Part shown: piece after piece, positions 41,059-50,852 of the stretch
Layout of the letters: each line of letters starts with the position of its first letter
How positions within the stretch are numbered: the first letter of the stretch is position 1
DNA from: an uncultured Acetatifactor sp.
GTDB lineage: Bacteria; Bacillota; Clostridia; Lachnospirales; Lachnospiraceae
DNA length: 64,000 nt
Direction: 5' to 3'
Assembly: GCA_910580225.1 (NCBI GenBank)
Contig: CAJTXE010000017.1
Coordinates: 5,679-69,678, forward strand
The notes under the pieces: generated by a model
Seen by the model: only the letters and a program-made list of their open reading frames with translations
What the model was told of the DNA's origin: nothing
Database searches by the model: none
Made by a program: the position numbers and the translations under genes

Positions 41059-42063
41059 ATGCCAAAGCGAACGATCGAAACCAATATCACGGAAGAGGAT
41101 ATCAAGATAGAAGGGTCTCTGCGCCCACAGAAGCTGGATGACTATATTGGTCAATCAAAGGTGAAGGAGAACCTGAAAATATATATAGAGGCGGCTAAGC
41201 TGCGGGGGGATGCCCTGGACCATGTGTTGTTTTACGGACCGCCGGGATTGGGCAAAACCACCCTGGCGGGCATTATCGCCAATGAGATGGGGGTTCATCT
41301 GAAGGTGACCAGCGGGCCTGCCATTGAGAAGCCCGGGGAGATGGCTGCGATTCTCAATAATCTGGAGGAAGGGGATCTGCTCTTTGTTGACGAGATTCAT
41401 CGTTTAAACCGCCAGGTGGAGGAGGTGCTCTATCCGGCCATGGAAGATTACTGTATTGATATCATGATTGGTAAGGGCTCAACGGCCCGTTCTGTGCGGC
41501 TGGATCTGCCGAAATTTACCCTGGTGGGGGCCACTACAAGAGCAGGGCTTCTGACGGCACCTCTGCGGGACCGTTTTGGTATGATTCATCATCTGGAATT
41601 CTACACCGTGGAGGAGCTGCAGCTGATCATCCTTCATTCTGCCAGGATTCTGGAGGTGGAGATTGAACCCGAAGGAGCCCTTGAGATGGCAAAGAGGAGC
41701 CGGGGAACTCCCAGACTTGCCAACCGTATCTTAAAGCGGGTGAGGGACTTTGCACAGGTGAAGTATGATGGCATTATCACTGGGGAGGTGGCCCATACTG
41801 CCCTGGATCTGATGGATGTGGACAAGCTGGGACTGGATCATATAGACCGGAATCTGCTGTTGACTATGATTGAAAAATTCCAGGGAGGTCCGGTGGGGCT
41901 GGATACTCTGGCGGCGGCGATTGGGGAGGATGCAGGCACCATCGAGGATGTTTACGAGCCGTATCTGATCAAGAACGGTTTCCTGAACCGTACCCCCCGA
42001 GGCCGGGTAGCCACGGAACTGGCTTACCGGCATTTGGACTGCGGAATTTATAAGCAGGCATGA
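41059..42063 (+). CDS. ruvB: Holliday junction branch-migration ATPase RuvB
   Basis: The hexameric AAA+ motor that drives branch migration with RuvA. The 334 residues include Walker A YGPPGLGKTTLA, Walker B LLFVDEIHRLN, sensor 1 VGATTRAGLLTAPLRDRFG and a C-terminal winged helix ending in NRTPRGRVATELAYRHL. The start is ATG 41059, with AAGGGA 10 nt upstream. It is separated from ruvA by 20.4 kb. recD2 follows after 68 bp, so these recombination genes may share a transcript. Confidence 0.96.
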   Translation: MPKRTIETNITEEDIKIEGSLRPQKLDDYIGQSKVKENLKIYIEAAKLRGDALDHVLFYGPPGLGKTTLAGIIANEMGVHLKVTSGPAIEKPGEMAAILNNLEEGDLLFVDEIHRLNRQVEEVLYPAMEDYCIDIMIGKGSTARSVRLDLPKFTLVGATTRAGLLTAPLRDRFGMIHHLEFYTVEELQLIILHSARILEVEIEPEGALEMAKRSRGTPRLANRILKRVRDFAQVKYDGIITGEVAHTALDLMDVDKLGLDHIDRNLLLTMIEKFQGGPVGLDTLAAAIGEDAGTIEDVYEPYLIKNGFLNRTPRGRVATELAYRHLDCGIYKQA

Positions 42064-42131
42064 CCAACACAGTAAGTCTGCTGTGAAACAGGAGAAGGCG
42101 TTATTGCCGCATGAAAAAGGAGTGCAGACCA

Positions 42132-44309
42132 ATGACGAAGATCCGGTGTGTTGTGGAGAGAATTACATATCAGAATCCTGAAAACGGATATTCCGTTCTG
42201 AAAGTGCATGTGAAAGGCTATGATGACCTGGTTACCGTGGTGGGGAACCTCCTGGATGCCAACGTGGGTTCCGTGCTTCTAATTGAGGGAGAGTGGAAAG
42301 TGGATTCCCGGTACGGACGCCAGTTTATGGCAGAAAAATGGGAGGAGACGCTTCCGGCCACTGTCTATGGCATGGAAAAATATCTGGGCAGCGGTCTGAT
42401 CAAAGGAGTAGGGCCAAAGTATGCCAGGAAAATCGTCCAGAAATATGGTGTGGATACCTTTGCTGTCATTGAGGACAACATTGAGCTGCTGGTGGAGATT
42501 CCCGGGATCGGACACAAGCGGATCCGTATGATTGCAGAGAGTTGGAAGAAGCAGAAGGAAGTGAAGAACATCATGTTGTTTCTCCAGGAACATGGTGTGA
42601 GTACAGCTTTTGCAGCCAGGATTTACAAGCAATATGGAAATGAAAGCATCTCTGTCATGAAGGAGAATCCTTTTCGGCTGGCAGATGATATCTGGGGCAT
42701 CGGGTTCAGGACGGCGGATCACATTGCGGAAAAGCTGGGATTCGGAAAGGAAGCATATGTTCGGCTGCGCAGCGGTATTATGTATACGCTGAGCGAACTG
42801 GCAGATGAGGGGCATGTCTATGGGGAGAGGGAACAGCTGACCGAGAAAGCGGCTGCCCTGCTGGAAGCTGATGATGGATGTATCGTTATGACCATGGATC
42901 AGATGCTGAAGGATAAGGATCTGATTCGGGAGGAGGATGCCATATACCTTCCGCCTTTTTACTATGCAGAGGCGGGGACGGCAGGCAAATTAAGGAAGCT
43001 GGCGTCTGCACCGGCAGGGGACAGACTGTGGACCCGGCTGGAAAAGGCCCGGCGGGAGACAGGGAATGACAGTCTCTCTGTGGACGTGGAGAGGATCGAA
43101 CAGGCCGTGGGCATGCAGTATGACGAGATTCAGGGGGAGGCTATCCGGCGGGCAGCCCTGGCGAAGGTGATGATCCTGACCGGCGGGCCCGGCACGGGCA
43201 AAACAACTACCACCCAGGGAATCATAGCGGCATATCGGGCGTATGGACTGAAAATTCTTCTGGCGGCACCTACCGGAAGGGCGGCGAAACGCATGTCTGA
43301 GGCCACAGGCCTGGAGGCGAAGACAATCCACAGATTGCTGGAATGTAAGCCTTCGGAGGGTTACGGGAAAAACGAAGAGAATCCTCTGGAAGGTGATGTG
43401 TTGATCGTGGACGAGTGTTCCATGATCGATATCATAATGATGAATTCTCTCCTGAAGGCGATTCCTCCCGGCATGCGTCTGATTCTGGTGGGGGATATTG
43501 ACCAGCTGCCCTCTGTAGGGGCCGGAAATGTGCTTCGGGATATGATTGCATCAGGGAGGTTTCCGGTGATTCGTCTGACCAGAATTTTCCGTCAGGCACT
43601 TGCCAGCCGTATCATTCGAAATGCCCACCGGATCAATGGGGGCCAGATGCCGGATCTGTCCAACGGGAAGGATACAGATTTTTTCTTTCTGGAGAGAGAA
43701 GAGCCGGAGGCTGCCGCGGCGGAGATCGTGAAGCTGGTAAAGGAGAAGCTGCCCCGCTATTACGGGATGCAGCCCTCCATGATTCAAGTGCTCACTCCCA
43801 TGCAGCGGGGGGTTGCGGGAGCGACCAACCTGAATCTGATGCTTCAGGAGGCAATCAACCCCCAGGGAGAGGGACTCCGCCGGAGCGGTTTCATTTTTCG
43901 GCCCGGGGACAGGGTTATGCAGATAAAGAACAATTATGACAAAGATGTCTTCAATGGAGACATTGGAATGATTGAAACAGTAGATTTGACAGACCGTACC
44001 CTGTCTGTGGCGTTTGATCAGCGGAAAATCATTTATGATGCCACAGAGCTGGACGAGCTTGTACATGCCTATGCCACTACCATTCATAAAGCCCAGGGAT
44101 CCGAGTATCCCATTGTGGTCATGCCGGTGCTGATGACCCATTTTGTGATGCTGCAGAGGAATCTCATCTATACGGGTATTACCAGAGCGAAGAAGGTTCT
44201 GGTTATGGTGGGGACGAGAAAAGCGCTTTCCTATGCTGTGGGGAATGTGACCGTGACGGAGCGCAATACGATGTTGGCACAGCGTCTGGGCGGCAGTGAG
44301 GTCTTATGA
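42132..44309 (+). CDS. recD2: RecD2-type ATP-dependent DNA helicase
   Basis: A 725-residue superfamily 1B helicase (RecD2, independent of RecBC). The N-terminal part has an OB-like domain and helix-hairpin-helix motifs (EIPGIGHKRIRMIAESW). Helicase motifs follow: Walker A GGPGTGKTTTT, DECSMID (motif II), GDIDQLPSVG (III) and TIHKAQGSEYP near the C terminus. It unwinds DNA 5' to 3' in repair. AAAAGGAG 9 nt before ATG 42132 supports this start over ATG 42111. Confidence 0.94.
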   Translation: MTKIRCVVERITYQNPENGYSVLKVHVKGYDDLVTVVGNLLDANVGSVLLIEGEWKVDSRYGRQFMAEKWEETLPATVYGMEKYLGSGLIKGVGPKYARKIVQKYGVDTFAVIEDNIELLVEIPGIGHKRIRMIAESWKKQKEVKNIMLFLQEHGVSTAFAARIYKQYGNESISVMKENPFRLADDIWGIGFRTADHIAEKLGFGKEAYVRLRSGIMYTLSELADEGHVYGEREQLTEKAAALLEADDGCIVMTMDQMLKDKDLIREEDAIYLPPFYYAEAGTAGKLRKLASAPAGDRLWTRLEKARRETGNDSLSVDVERIEQAVGMQYDEIQGEAIRRAALAKVMILTGGPGTGKTTTTQGIIAAYRAYGLKILLAAPTGRAAKRMSEATGLEAKTIHRLLECKPSEGYGKNEENPLEGDVLIVDECSMIDIIMMNSLLKAIPPGMRLILVGDIDQLPSVGAGNVLRDMIASGRFPVIRLTRIFRQALASRIIRNAHRINGGQMPDLSNGKDTDFFFLEREEPEAAAAEIVKLVKEKLPRYYGMQPSMIQVLTPMQRGVAGATNLNLMLQEAINPQGEGLRRSGFIFRPGDRVMQIKNNYDKDVFNGDIGMIETVDLTDRTLSVAFDQRKIIYDATELDELVHAYATTIHKAQGSEYPIVVMPVLMTHFVMLQRNLIYTGITRAKKVLVMVGTRKALSYAVGNVTVTERNTMLAQRLGGSEVL

Positions 44310-44353
44310 TCTGCTGAAGAGAGCAGAGATGCGCCGGCAGACAGGAGCGTATT

Positions 44354-44545
44354 TCAGGGTGTGCGGGCTTCTGCTTTAAAGTGGGCGATCAGTGCTTCCA
44401 CTTCTTCCAGGCATGCACCGCACACCGTGCCGGCGCCTGTGGCTTCCTGGACTTCTTCTAAGGTACAGGCGCCGGATTCCACGGCGTTTTTGATTCTTTC
44501 GCAGGTGACGCCCATGCAGTTACAGACTGTTTTTTCCATATCCAT
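44354..44545 (-). CDS. Small BFD-like [2Fe-2S]-binding protein
   Basis: A 63-residue protein with the bacterioferritin-associated ferredoxin/NifU-middle pattern: C-x-C (TVCNCMG) and C-x2-C (GTVCGACLEEV) about 33 residues apart. Such domains bind a [2Fe-2S] cluster and serve in electron transfer or iron release. The start is uncertain among ATG 44545, 44539 and 44557; AAAGGA best fits 44545. It is antisense to its neighbours recD2 and nth and stands alone. Confidence 0.82.
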   Translation of the reverse strand: MDMEKTVCNCMGVTCERIKNAVESGACTLEEVQEATGAGTVCGACLEEVEALIAHFKAEARTP

Positions 44546-44636
44546 ATCATATACCATCCTTTCCGTAATTAGGATGTACGGAGCAGCGGATTTTATACGG
44601 TGGAAATCTTGAAAGAGAACAGGAAGAGAAAAACAT

Positions 44637-45284
44637 ATGACAAAGAAACAACTTGCACTGGAAATCATTGAACGACTGAAAAAGGAATATCCGGCTGCAG
44701 ACTGTTCGCTGGAGTACGACCAGGCGTGGAAACTTCTGGTAAGCGTACGGCTGGCAGCACAATGCACGGATGCCAGGGTAAATGTAGTAGTGGAGAAACT
44801 TTATGAGAGATTCCCGAATGTGAATGCCCTTGCGGATGCAGATGCAGACGCTATCGAGGAAATTGTGCGTCCCTGCGGTTTGGGGAGAAGTAAGGCAAGA
44901 GATATCAATGCCTGCATGAAGATACTGCGGGATGTATACGGGGGAAAGGTTCCTGATGACTTTGACAAGCTGCTGGCGCTGCCGGGGGTGGGAAGGAAGA
45001 GCGCGAACCTGATTATGGGGGATGTGTTCGGAAAACCGGCCATTGTAACAGATACCCACTGTATCCGCCTGGTGAACCGTATGGGGCTGGTGGACGATAT
45101 CAGGGAGCCAGCCAAGGTGGAGAAGGCTTTGTGGAAAATCATACCGCCCAGGGAGGGAAATGACTTCTGTCACCGTCTGGTAAACCATGGCAGGGAGGTC
45201 TGTACGGCGCGGACGAAGCCGTACTGCGACAGCTGCTGTCTGGCGGATATCTGTAAAAAGGTGGGAGTCGCCCCTCAGCGGTGA
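44637..45284 (+). CDS. nth: Endonuclease III (DNA glycosylase/AP lyase)
   Basis: A 215-residue base-excision repair enzyme that removes oxidised pyrimidines. The helix-hairpin-helix LLALPGVGRKSANLIMG holds the catalytic Lys, and the catalytic Asp is in VTDTHCIRLVNRMGL. The C-terminal 4Fe-4S site reads C-x7-C-x2-C-x5-C (CTARTKPYCDSCCLADIC), with one residue more in the first loop than the classical C-x6-C. AGGAAGAG precedes ATG 44637. It is divergent from the small ferredoxin gene. Confidence 0.95.
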   Translation: MTKKQLALEIIERLKKEYPAADCSLEYDQAWKLLVSVRLAAQCTDARVNVVVEKLYERFPNVNALADADADAIEEIVRPCGLGRSKARDINACMKILRDVYGGKVPDDFDKLLALPGVGRKSANLIMGDVFGKPAIVTDTHCIRLVNRMGLVDDIREPAKVEKALWKIIPPREGNDFCHRLVNHGREVCTARTKPYCDSCCLADICKKVGVAPQR

Positions 45285-45466
45285 GCAGCCGGCAAGTTGG
45301 TTATGACCAGGCGTGGTCGGTGGAAGACAGGAACAGACAGGGCAGTTCCACCCGGATATCGGCAGAGATCTCGGCGGAAGACAGGTTTGTCATGTCAGAA
45401 CGGCAGTCTAATTCCGGGATTCCATGAATATAAATTTCTGTAGAAAGGAAAGATGGGAGCCTGTCA

Positions 45467-46603
45467 ATGGAAATTTATGTGGTAAAGCCGGGAGACAGTG
45501 TGGACAGCATTGCACAGCAACTGGACGCGAATGTAGAGCAGATCATTTTTGACAATCAATTGGAATACCCTTACAAACTTGCCCTGGGGCAGGCCCTGCT
45601 GATCAACCGTTACACAAGAAATGCGGAGCGGGCAGCAGCGGTGAGCGGTTATGCCTATCCTTTTATCGGAGAAAAGGTTTTGGAGGAAACACTGCCTTAT
45701 TTGTCGGAACTTCGTGTTTTCTCATATGGTTTTACGGTGGAAGGAGAGTTGATTCCGCCGTCTTACGGGGAGGATGGGTGGATGATTGCAGAAGCAGGAC
45801 GGTTTGGCACCAGCCCCATACTGACGCTGACTCCCTTCGGGCCGGACGGTAATTTCAACAATCAGCTGATCCATTCCGTGGTAAATAATGAAGCCTATAC
45901 AAAAACGCTGATTCAAAATCTGCTGATGATCATGGAGCAGAAAGGGTATAAAGGGGTGGATATTGATTTTGAATACATTCTGGCGGAGGACAGGGATGCC
46001 TTTACCGCATTTGTATGGCAGGTAGCAGAAACCATGCGGGCCTTGGGATATCAGACTTCTGTTGCCCTGGCACCGAAGACCAGCAGCCGCCAGAAGGGGC
46101 TGCTGTACGAAGGAAAGGATTACCGCGCTTTGGGAGAGGCGGCGGATCATGTACTGCTGATGACGTATGAGTGGGGCTATACCTATGGGCCGCCTATGGC
46201 CGTGGCTCCCATCAATCAGGTCCGCAGAGTGGTGGAATATGCCCTGACGGAGATTCCGGCCGAAAAGGTGGATCTGGGAATTCCCAATTACGGTTATGAC
46301 TGGCCGCTTCCGTATGAAAGGGGTACCACGAAAGCCGTAACCATAGGCAATGTACAGGCGGTGCGGATCGCCGTGGAACAGGGAGCGCAGATTCTTTTTG
46401 ACAGTCTGGCAGAGAGTCCTTATTTTACCTATGTCAGCGGTGGTATCTCTCATGAGGTATGGTTTGAGGATGTGAGAAGCCTTGAGGCGAAGTTCCGGCT
46501 GATTCGGGAATATAATCTTCGGGGATGCGGATATTGGCAGATTATGAAATGGTTCCGGGCAAACTGGCTCCTGCTGCATGATCGGTTTTATATTTTGAAA
46601 TAG
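45467..46603 (+). CDS. LysM-GH18 protein (SleL/YaaH-like spore cortex-lytic type)
   Basis: A 378-residue protein. One LysM domain is at 1-48 (YVVKPGDSVDSIAQQL). A GH18 domain follows with the catalytic DxDxE motif GVDIDFEY (D165, D167, E169). There is no signal peptide, as in YaaH/SleL proteins that are placed on the spore coat from the mother cell. These cleave cortex muropeptides as N-acetylglucosaminidases during germination. GAAAGGAAAG upstream supports the start. The single LysM domain is fewer than the two usual in Bacillus SleL. Confidence 0.9.
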   Translation: MEIYVVKPGDSVDSIAQQLDANVEQIIFDNQLEYPYKLALGQALLINRYTRNAERAAAVSGYAYPFIGEKVLEETLPYLSELRVFSYGFTVEGELIPPSYGEDGWMIAEAGRFGTSPILTLTPFGPDGNFNNQLIHSVVNNEAYTKTLIQNLLMIMEQKGYKGVDIDFEYILAEDRDAFTAFVWQVAETMRALGYQTSVALAPKTSSRQKGLLYEGKDYRALGEAADHVLLMTYEWGYTYGPPMAVAPINQVRRVVEYALTEIPAEKVDLGIPNYGYDWPLPYERGTTKAVTIGNVQAVRIAVEQGAQILFDSLAESPYFTYVSGGISHEVWFEDVRSLEAKFRLIREYNLRGCGYWQIMKWFRANWLLLHDRFYILK

Positions 46604-46665
46604 CAGATTCCATAAAACCAATGAAAGCGCGTACATTGTCAAGCGGGAAGAGAGGAGAAATGCAT

Positions 46666-47970
46666 ATGAGAATGTATGATATCATCATGAAAAAAAGGAA
46701 CGGGGGAGAACTGACAGAGGAGGAGATCCGATTCTTCATAACAGGTTACACCAGGGGGGAGATTCCTGATTATCAGGTCTCCGCCCTTATGATGGCAATC
46801 TATTTCCGGAAGATGACGGAGGCCGAGACCCTGGCGCTTACCATGGCTATGGCGGAAAGCGGTGACAGACTGGATCTTTCTGGGATTCAGGGCATCAAGG
46901 TGGACAAGCACAGCACAGGTGGTGTGGGGGACAAGACTTCCCTGGCGCTGGCGCCCATGGTGGCGGCCTGTGGTATTCCGGTAGCGAAGATGAGCGGACG
47001 GGGGCTGGGGCATACCGGCGGAACCATTGATAAACTGGAGAGTTTTTCCGGATTCACTACGGCCCTCACCCGGGAAAAGTTTATCGAAAACGTGAATCGC
47101 ATCGGTATTGCCATCATGGGGCAGACGGCTGATCTGGCTCCGGCAGACAAGAAGCTTTATGCCCTGAGGGATGTGACAGCCACAGTGGACAATCTGTCCC
47201 TCATTGCCAGCTCCATCATGAGCAAAAAGCTGGCGGCCGGAGCAGACGCCATTGTTTTGGATGTGAAAACAGGAAACGGTGCATTTATGAAGGAGGAGGC
47301 AGATGCCAGAGCTCTTGCGGAGGAGATGGTGAAGATCGGCAAAAATGCAGGTCGGAGAACCATTGCGGTCATTTCGGACATGGATCAGCCGCTGGGCTAT
47401 GCGGTGGGAAATGCACTGGAAGTGAAGGAAGCCATTGATACCCTGAAAGGGGAAGGGCCTGAAGATTTCGTGGAACTGTGCCTGACTTTGGGAAGCAGGA
47501 TGCTGCTGGCCGGTGGAAAGGCAGAAGACAGCGGCGAAGCCAGACGGATGCTGGAGGAAGTGATCGCTGACGGCAGGGCACTGGAAAAGCTGGCGGAATT
47601 TGTGGAAGCACAGGGCGGCAGCAGGGAATCGGTGTATCATCCGGAACTGCTGCCCGGTGCGGCGATTACCCGGCCTGTGACAGCGCCCGTCAGCGGGTAT
47701 CTGAATCATATCGTGTGTGAGGAAGTGGGAATCTGTTCCCTGATGCTGGGCGGCGGCAGAGAGACCAAAGAGAGCGGCATTGACCTGTCCGTGGGGCTGG
47801 TATTGTGTAAAAAGGCCGGAGATTATGTCATGGAAGGAGAAACACTGGCAGTGATTCACGCCAATGAGGAAGAGCGGGCGGAAGCGGTAAGCAAGCGTTA
47901 TCTGGCAGCCTGCCGCATCACAGACACTCCTCCGGAGAAAAAGCCCTTTATCAAAGGAGTTATCGAATAA
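46666..47970 (+). CDS. pdp: Pyrimidine-nucleoside (thymidine) phosphorylase
   Basis: A 434-residue enzyme that cleaves thymidine, uridine or deoxyuridine with phosphate. The family signature is unmistakable: DKHSTGGVGDKTSLALAP and SGRGLGHTGGTIDKLESF near 80-115. The N terminus MRMYDIIMKKRNGGEL and the length match the Bacillus Pdp type. The start at 46666 has AGAGGAG about 9 nt upstream. Apart from salvage, its link to neighbouring sporulation genes is not obvious. Confidence 0.95.
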   Translation: MRMYDIIMKKRNGGELTEEEIRFFITGYTRGEIPDYQVSALMMAIYFRKMTEAETLALTMAMAESGDRLDLSGIQGIKVDKHSTGGVGDKTSLALAPMVAACGIPVAKMSGRGLGHTGGTIDKLESFSGFTTALTREKFIENVNRIGIAIMGQTADLAPADKKLYALRDVTATVDNLSLIASSIMSKKLAAGADAIVLDVKTGNGAFMKEEADARALAEEMVKIGKNAGRRTIAVISDMDQPLGYAVGNALEVKEAIDTLKGEGPEDFVELCLTLGSRMLLAGGKAEDSGEARRMLEEVIADGRALEKLAEFVEAQGGSRESVYHPELLPGAAITRPVTAPVSGYLNHIVCEEVGICSLMLGGGRETKESGIDLSVGLVLCKKAGDYVMEGETLAVIHANEEERAEAVSKRYLAACRITDTPPEKKPFIKGVIE

Positions 47971-48037
47971 AATGATATCGGATGCAGAAGGAGGCAATCC
48001 CATGCATAGTTTCTGATCTGCCGTAATAGAATGAAGC

Positions 48038-48325
48038 ATGAGGAAAAAGAATGACTGTATTCGCGAGACGAAAAAGGAAGCATTGATTGAATCTCTGAAA
48101 TTTCCGAAAGATATCTGCATGGGAGCGATGAAGGTGACCCTGACAGGCAACCGGGAGGCCTGGATCGAGAATTACCGGGGGATCCTGGAATACACACAGG
48201 AGCAGATTTTGCTGCAGGGCAAGTCCTGTCAGGTCTGTTTTGAGGGAAACGGGCTTTCTGTGGACTACTATACCAATGAGGATATGAAAATAAGCGGCTG
48301 TATCCATTGTGTCAGATACAGTTGA
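48038..48325 (+). CDS. yqfC: YabP/YqfC-family sporulation protein
   Basis: A 95-residue protein of the YabP/YqfC family, beta-rich and made in the mother cell. Family features are PKDICMGAMKVTLTGNREAWIENY cut at residues about 24-46, then the C-terminal ISGCIHCVRY. It directly precedes yqfD, as in Bacillus subtilis. The ribosome site is weak. Confidence 0.85.
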   Translation: MRKKNDCIRETKKEALIESLKFPKDICMGAMKVTLTGNREAWIENYRGILEYTQEQILLQGKSCQVCFEGNGLSVDYYTNEDMKISGCIHCVRYS

Positions 48326-48424
48326 TACATGCCGTTTTAAAACCGCAGTTTAGAAAATAAAACAGCATCTGGGGGTACGGCGCGGCCAGACTGGCGGCCG
48401 TGCCGGGGAAGGGTGCGGAACTGG

Positions 48425-49648
48425 ATGAATATGATCAAATTTCTGAAGTATGTGAGAGGGTATCTGCGCATCCGCCTGTGGGGGTTTTCACCGGAACGGT
48501 TTATGAATCTGTGCAGCAACAGAGGAATCCTGCTGTGGGATATCGTCCGGGAGGGGGATGCCTATTATATGTGCATCAGTCTGAAAGGATTCTGGGAGCT
48601 GAAGCCCATACTTAAGAAAACGGGGACAAGGGTAGCCATATTGGAAAGATATGGACTGCCCTTTTTCATTCCCCGTTTATTACAGAGGAAGATATTTATA
48701 CTGGGTTTGATTGCGGCTATCGCATTCTGGATTATTTCCTCTTTTTACATATGGGATATAGAACTCACAGGAAATCTGCGTATCACAGAGGATATTTTTC
48801 AGAGCTTTCTGAAGGAAAATCAGGTGACGGTAGGCATGCGCAGGGATGAGCTGGATATCGGTGAGCTGGAAAAGGAGATTCGAAGGCAATTTCCGGAGGT
48901 TACATGGGCATCCGCAAAATTGGAAGGTACCAGACTGAAGATCGATATCAAAGAGAATGATGCCCCCATTGTCGTTGAAAAACCGGAAACGACTGCAGGA
49001 ACCGATCTGGTTGCGGAGTGTGACGGCACAGTGGCGGCAATCATTGTCCGCAGCGGTGTTCCGCTGGTTTCCATAGGGGATGTGGTAGAGGCGGGGACAA
49101 TTCTGGTGGAAGGCAGGGTTCCTGTTTTTAATGAAGACAAAACCGTGCGGGAGTATACTTATGTGGATGCGGACGCGGATATTTTACTGGAACATACCAG
49201 GTATTATACGGAAGAACTGCCCATTGACTATATCAGAAAGGAGTATACGGGCAGACAGAAGGAGCATTTTTATCTTAAGCTGGGAAGCCGAATCTGGAAA
49301 TTACCGGAAGAGCCGCCTTTCCTGGTATATGACAGCGTCATGAAGGAGACCAGGCCGCTGGCGCTTGAAAAACTGAATATATCTGTATTTTGGGGAACGG
49401 TGACGCATCGGGAATACCAGAATACGGAGCATGACTATACCAGGGAAGAGGCAGAAGCGCTTCTTAATCAAAAATTAATGGATTTTCTTGCAGATTTAGA
49501 AGAAAAAGGGGTACAAATTATTGAAAAAGATGTTAGAATAAATAAGAATGACACATCATGGGTCATGGAGGGAGCCTTTCTGGTGCGTGAGCCTGTTACC
49601 GGGCGTGAGGAGACGACAAGGATGGATATGGGAGAAACGAATGAATGA
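48425..49648 (+). CDS. yqfD: Sporulation protein YqfD
   Basis: About 407 residues with one membrane helix near 85-105 (KIFILGLIAAIAFWIISSF) and a long extracytoplasmic domain that includes GTDLVAECDGTVAAIIVRSG, typical of YqfD (stage IV sporulation). The exact start is open: GTG 48413 sits against GGGAAGGG, ATG 48425 is 12 nt from it, and ATG 48431 is also possible. A GC-rich hairpin (48379-48404) ends directly before that ribosome site. It overlaps phoH by 8 bp. Confidence 0.88.
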   Translation: MNMIKFLKYVRGYLRIRLWGFSPERFMNLCSNRGILLWDIVREGDAYYMCISLKGFWELKPILKKTGTRVAILERYGLPFFIPRLLQRKIFILGLIAAIAFWIISSFYIWDIELTGNLRITEDIFQSFLKENQVTVGMRRDELDIGELEKEIRRQFPEVTWASAKLEGTRLKIDIKENDAPIVVEKPETTAGTDLVAECDGTVAAIIVRSGVPLVSIGDVVEAGTILVEGRVPVFNEDKTVREYTYVDADADILLEHTRYYTEELPIDYIRKEYTGRQKEHFYLKLGSRIWKLPEEPPFLVYDSVMKETRPLALEKLNISVFWGTVTHREYQNTEHDYTREEAEALLNQKLMDFLADLEEKGVQIIEKDVRINKNDTSWVMEGAFLVREPVTGREETTRMDMGETNE

Positions 49649-50663
49649 TTTTGTGATGAAACTGGATATGTCTACAGAACATATGCAGAAAATATTCGGT
49701 ATGCAGGATGCATACGTGAAGAAACTGGAACGGGATTTCGATGTGGCTGTCATAGACCGCAACGGATCTATTATGATCACAGGCGCCGAAGAGAACGTCA
49801 GGAAAGCGGAAAGTGTTCTGCGGGAACTGGCGGTGCTCTCCGGCCGTGGAAATGAGATAGAGGAGCAGAGTGTGGATTACGCGATTACATTGGGAATGGA
49901 AGAGAAGGAAGGCATGTTGACGCAGATGGATGAGGACTGCATCTGCCATACGGTGAACGGCAAACCGGTGAAGCCCAAAACGCTGGGGCAGAAAGCCTAT
50001 GTGGATGCCATCCGGAACAATATGCTGGTGTTTGGTCTGGGGCCTGCAGGAACGGGGAAAACCTATCTGGCTATGGCTATGGCGATCAGCGCATTCAAGA
50101 ATGACGAGGTGAGCAGGATCATCCTGACCAGGCCTGCCATAGAAGCGGGAGAAAAGCTTGGTTTTCTCCCGGGAGACTTGCAGAGCAAGGTGGATCCGTA
50201 TCTGCGTCCCCTCTATGATGCGCTGTATCAGATCATGGGAGCGGAGAGCTTTACCAAAAATATGGAGAAAGGCCTTATCGAAGTGGCGCCTCTGGCCTAT
50301 ATGAGAGGACGTACTTTGGATAATGCCTATATTATTCTGGACGAGGCGCAGAATACCACGCCTGCCCAGATGAAGATGTTCCTGACCCGAATCGGCTTTG
50401 GGTCCAAAGTGGTGGTGACAGGGGATAATTCTCAGAAGGATCTTCCCGTGGGAACAAAATCGGGCTTGGATATTGCGGCGAGGGTGCTGATGGGAATTGA
50501 TGACATCGCGTTCTGCACCTTGACCAGCAAGGACGTGGTGCGTCATCCGCTGGTGCAGAAGATCGTCCAGGCCTACGAAACATTTGAGGCCAGGGAAGAG
50601 CGGGGCAGGCAGCGGGAGAAGGAGCGGACGGGACGCAGCGTGAGGTACGGAAGAAAGTCCTGA
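49641..50663 (+). CDS. phoH: PhoH-like ATPase
   Basis: A 340-residue cytosolic P-loop protein. A KH-like N-terminal part (about 10-65) is followed by Walker A FGLGPAGTGKTYLA, Walker B YIILDEAQNTTPAQ and GFGSKVVVTGDNSQKDLP. The family is thought to act on RNA. GGAGAAA precedes ATG 49641. Its place between yqfD and ybeY is conserved in Firmicutes, although the 7TM-HD gene (pgpH/yqfF) usual between phoH and ybeY is absent here. Confidence 0.93.
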   Translation: MNDFVMKLDMSTEHMQKIFGMQDAYVKKLERDFDVAVIDRNGSIMITGAEENVRKAESVLRELAVLSGRGNEIEEQSVDYAITLGMEEKEGMLTQMDEDCICHTVNGKPVKPKTLGQKAYVDAIRNNMLVFGLGPAGTGKTYLAMAMAISAFKNDEVSRIILTRPAIEAGEKLGFLPGDLQSKVDPYLRPLYDALYQIMGAESFTKNMEKGLIEVAPLAYMRGRTLDNAYIILDEAQNTTPAQMKMFLTRIGFGSKVVVTGDNSQKDLPVGTKSGLDIAARVLMGIDDIAFCTLTSKDVVRHPLVQKIVQAYETFEAREERGRQREKERTGRSVRYGRKS

Positions 50664-50852
50664 ATAATCTATTTTTCGGAAAGCCGTGTAGGGGGGCATT
50701 ACAGTCCGGATGCGAAATGTCAGGAACCGTTTTTTACAGCATCTGTCCGGACCGTATCTGGAATAATGCCCGGCTGTGTTTTTCAGCCAGGTATTGTTCT
50801 GCTGATCATGGTAACAGGAGAGCGGAGACAGATTGAAAACAGGAGGTTTGAC

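Noticed and set aside
46639..48150. 503-codon antisense frame across pdp and yqfC
   Set aside because: Spans two recognised genes on the other strand; composition typical of a shadow frame.
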